A DNA stretch of 8,969 nucleotides from Alphaproteobacteria bacterium HGW-Alphaproteobacteria-13 (lineage in GTDB: Bacteria; Pseudomonadota; Alphaproteobacteria; Sphingomonadales; Sphingomonadaceae), in NCBI GenBank assembly GCA_002842935.1, contig PHEM01000112.1:1-8969 (forward strand). Direction: 5' to 3'. Made by a program: the position numbers and the translations under genes. Shown piece after piece: positions 7,795-8,969 of the stretch; the stretch's first letter is position 1, and each line of letters begins with the position of its first letter. A model generated the notes under the pieces. It was not told the origin of the DNA and did no database searches. It was given only the letters and a program-made list of their open reading frames with translations.

Positions 7795-8069
7795 GCGAAG
7801 TCAGCGAGACCGTGGAGATCACCAACCAGCGCGGCCTGCACGCGCGCGCCAGCGCCAAGTTCGTGACCTTCGTCAGCCGCCTGCCCGAAAGCGTGACCGT
7901 CGAGGTCGAAAAGGGCGGATCGCGTGTCAGCGGCACATCGATCATGGGCCTGATGATGCTGGGCGCCGCAAAGGGGGACAGCATCACCATCCACACCAGC
8001 GGCAACGGCGCCGACGCCGCCCTGCTGAAGCTGGTGGGGCTGGTCAAGGACAGCTTCGGCGAGGATTGA
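7791..8069 (+). CDS. ptsH: Phosphocarrier protein HPr/NPr
   Basis: A 92-residue HPr, the small carrier that passes phosphate from enzyme I to EIIA. The active site is RGLHARASAKF at 14-24 with His17. The residue after the arginine is Ala instead of the Pro of sugar-type HPr (HARP), as is typical of alphaproteobacterial regulatory HPr/NPr. A second site, TSIMGLMMLGAAKG at 49-62, aligns with Bacillus HPr around Ser46, so Ser50 is the predicted HprK target, and hprK is in the same cluster. It starts at GTG 7791, overlapping the EIIA stop by 4 bp, with GGGAG 6 nt upstream. No enzyme I gene follows; ptsP or ptsI must be elsewhere. It is the last gene of the PTS unit. Confidence 0.96.
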   Translation: MSEVSETVEITNQRGLHARASAKFVTFVSRLPESVTVEVEKGGSRVSGTSIMGLMMLGAAKGDSITIHTSGNGADAALLKLVGLVKDSFGED

Positions 8070-8090
8070 AGTCTCGCGCTTCGCTTCAAT

Positions 8091-8109
8091 TCCGTTCGAC
8101 ACGAACGGA
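8091..8109 (+). terminator. Hairpin after ptsH, weak terminator candidate
   Basis: TCCGTTCG and CGAACGGA form a perfect 8-bp stem with a 3-base ACA loop, 21 bases after the ptsH stop. No U run follows (TACATGAGTTTGC), so it is not a classical intrinsic terminator. It may mark the end of the PTS transcript or protect its 3' end, and it lies in the leader of the methyltransferase gene. Confidence 0.35.
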
Positions 8110-8144
8110 TACATGAGTTTGCAAGCCCCAAGGGACGCCGATCG

Positions 8145-8957
8145 TTGACCACTCGCCGCAGCCGCATCGAAAGCCTGTCCAATCCGCTGGTCAAGCGGAT
8201 GCGCCTGCTGCGCGAAAAGCGCCACCGCCGCGCCGAGGGGCTGTTCCTGGCCGAAGGGCTGCGCATCGCGACCGAGGCGCGCGAAGCGGGCGTATTGCCG
8301 CGCTGGCTGTTCCTTGGCGCGGAGGGCGCGGGCCATCCGCTGGCGAAGGCGCTGATCGACGCGACGCTGGCCAGCGGCGGCGAAGTGATCGACACCACGC
8401 TCGCGATCCTGTCGAAACTGTCAGGCAAGGACAATCCGCAGACGATCGTCGGCATCTATGCCGAGCCAAGGACGGCGCTGGCCGACATCAACCGCGACGC
8501 CGCGCCGATCTGGCTGGTCGCGGAGCGGCTGCGCGACCCCGGCAACCTCGGCACCATGCTGCGCACCGGCGACGCGGTCGGCGCGGGCGGACTGATCCTG
8601 CTGGACGAATCGACCGATCCCTATGGCGTCGAGGCGGTGCGTGCGAGCATGGGAGCGATCTTCACGCAAAGGCTGGTGCAGGCACGCTGGGACGAATTCC
8701 TGCCGTGGCTGCGCGCGGGGCGCGGCGAACTGGTCGCGACATGGCTGGGCGACGACAGCAAGGATTATCAGGCCGTGCGCTATGCCGCGCCGACCTTCAT
8801 CCTGGTCGGCAATGAATCGCAAGGCCTGCCCGCCGACTATGCCGCCGCCGCCGACGTGCGCGTCAGGATGCCGATGATGGGCAAGGCCGACAGCCTGAAC
8901 GCCGCCGTCGCCGCCGCCGTCATGGCCTATGAAGTGCTGAACCAGCGGCGCAGATGA
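8145..8957 (+). CDS. SpoU/TrmH-family RNA 2'-O-methyltransferase
   Basis: A 270-residue S-adenosylmethionine-dependent RNA ribose methyltransferase of the SPOUT (knotted) class. The N-terminal part (about 1-105) resembles the substrate-binding domain of RlmB-type enzymes (SNPLVKRMRLL at 12-22, FLAEGLR at 34-40). The catalytic domain has motif 1 ERLRDPGNLGTMLRTGDAVG at 127-146 (Asn134 and Arg140), motif 2 LVGNESQGLP at 220-229, and motif 3 MPMMGKADSLNAAVA at 242-256. All three SAM-knot motifs are intact. The start is TTG 8145, with AAGGGA 9 nt upstream and no ATG or GTG in frame behind it. The target could be 23S rRNA or tRNA and cannot be chosen from sequence alone. It is probably a separate unit from the PTS genes, given the 75-bp gap with a hairpin. 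Confidence 0.93.
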   Translation: MTTRRSRIESLSNPLVKRMRLLREKRHRRAEGLFLAEGLRIATEAREAGVLPRWLFLGAEGAGHPLAKALIDATLASGGEVIDTTLAILSKLSGKDNPQTIVGIYAEPRTALADINRDAAPIWLVAERLRDPGNLGTMLRTGDAVGAGGLILLDESTDPYGVEAVRASMGAIFTQRLVQARWDEFLPWLRAGRGELVATWLGDDSKDYQAVRYAAPTFILVGNESQGLPADYAAAADVRVRMPMMGKADSLNAAVAAAVMAYEVLNQRRR

Positions 8958-8969
8958 ACGGCGGCGATG
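8954..8969 (+). CDS. Possible start of the next gene (fragment)
   Basis: The methyltransferase stop codon sits inside ATGA, so an ATG at 8954 opens a frame (M N G G D) that stays open for the last 16 bases. The same 4-bp overlap style is used twice upstream (hprK/rapZ, and GTGA at EIIA/HPr). Too little sequence remains to name a product. Confidence 0.35.

Noticed and set aside
7263..8336. Long open frame antisense to EIIA, HPr and the methyltransferase
   Set aside because: It crosses three well-supported genes and two intergenic gaps, with no family features of its own.

Overview
The window is high-GC chromosomal DNA that reads as a sphingomonad-type alphaproteobacterium. Three things suggest this: the gene order pckA | chvI-chvG-hprK-rapZ-EIIA(Man)-HPr, a short HPr kinase without the N-terminal domain found in Firmicutes, and a palindromic intergenic element of a style I associate with sphingomonad genomes. 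No rRNA, tRNA, CRISPR, insertion sequence or phage gene was seen. It looks like core chromosome, not an island.

Layout. (1) Bases 1-569, minus strand: the N-terminal part of a membrane-anchored or secreted alpha/beta hydrolase, cut by the window edge and starting at TTG. (2) 665-1504, plus: a diacylglycerol-kinase-family lipid kinase, divergent from the hydrolase across 95 bp. (3) 1505-1732: a convergent intergenic region with a symmetric mosaic of hairpins (about 1521-1660) and a separate GC hairpin just downstream of pckA. (4) 1733-3334, minus: ATP-dependent PEP carboxykinase. (5) 3335-3587: a divergent regulatory region with two adjacent palindromes near pckA. (6) 3588-5889, plus: response regulator ChvI and sensor kinase ChvG, overlapping by 8 bp. 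(7) 5970-8069, plus: hprK, rapZ, a mannose-family PTS EIIA and HPr, tightly packed with 4-bp overlaps hprK/rapZ and EIIA/HPr. (8) 8145-8957, plus: a SpoU/TrmH-type RNA methyltransferase starting at TTG, followed by an ATGA overlap that probably opens the next gene.

How the genes work together. ChvG/ChvI is the envelope and acid-stress two-component system of alphaproteobacteria. In Agrobacterium the neighbouring pckA is acid-induced and tied to ChvG/ChvI. HprK, EIIA and HPr are the downstream part of a regulatory phosphotransferase system without sugar permease domains. HPr keeps both the EI-phosphorylated histidine (H17) and the HprK-type serine (S50). Enzyme I is not in the window and is expected elsewhere. 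The cluster therefore places an envelope-stress sensor, a carbon/nitrogen phosphorylation relay and the first step of gluconeogenesis side by side. That arrangement is known in this group. I did not find a wholly new system. The most noteworthy non-coding structures are the hairpin mosaic at 1521-1660 and the palindrome pair upstream of pckA.
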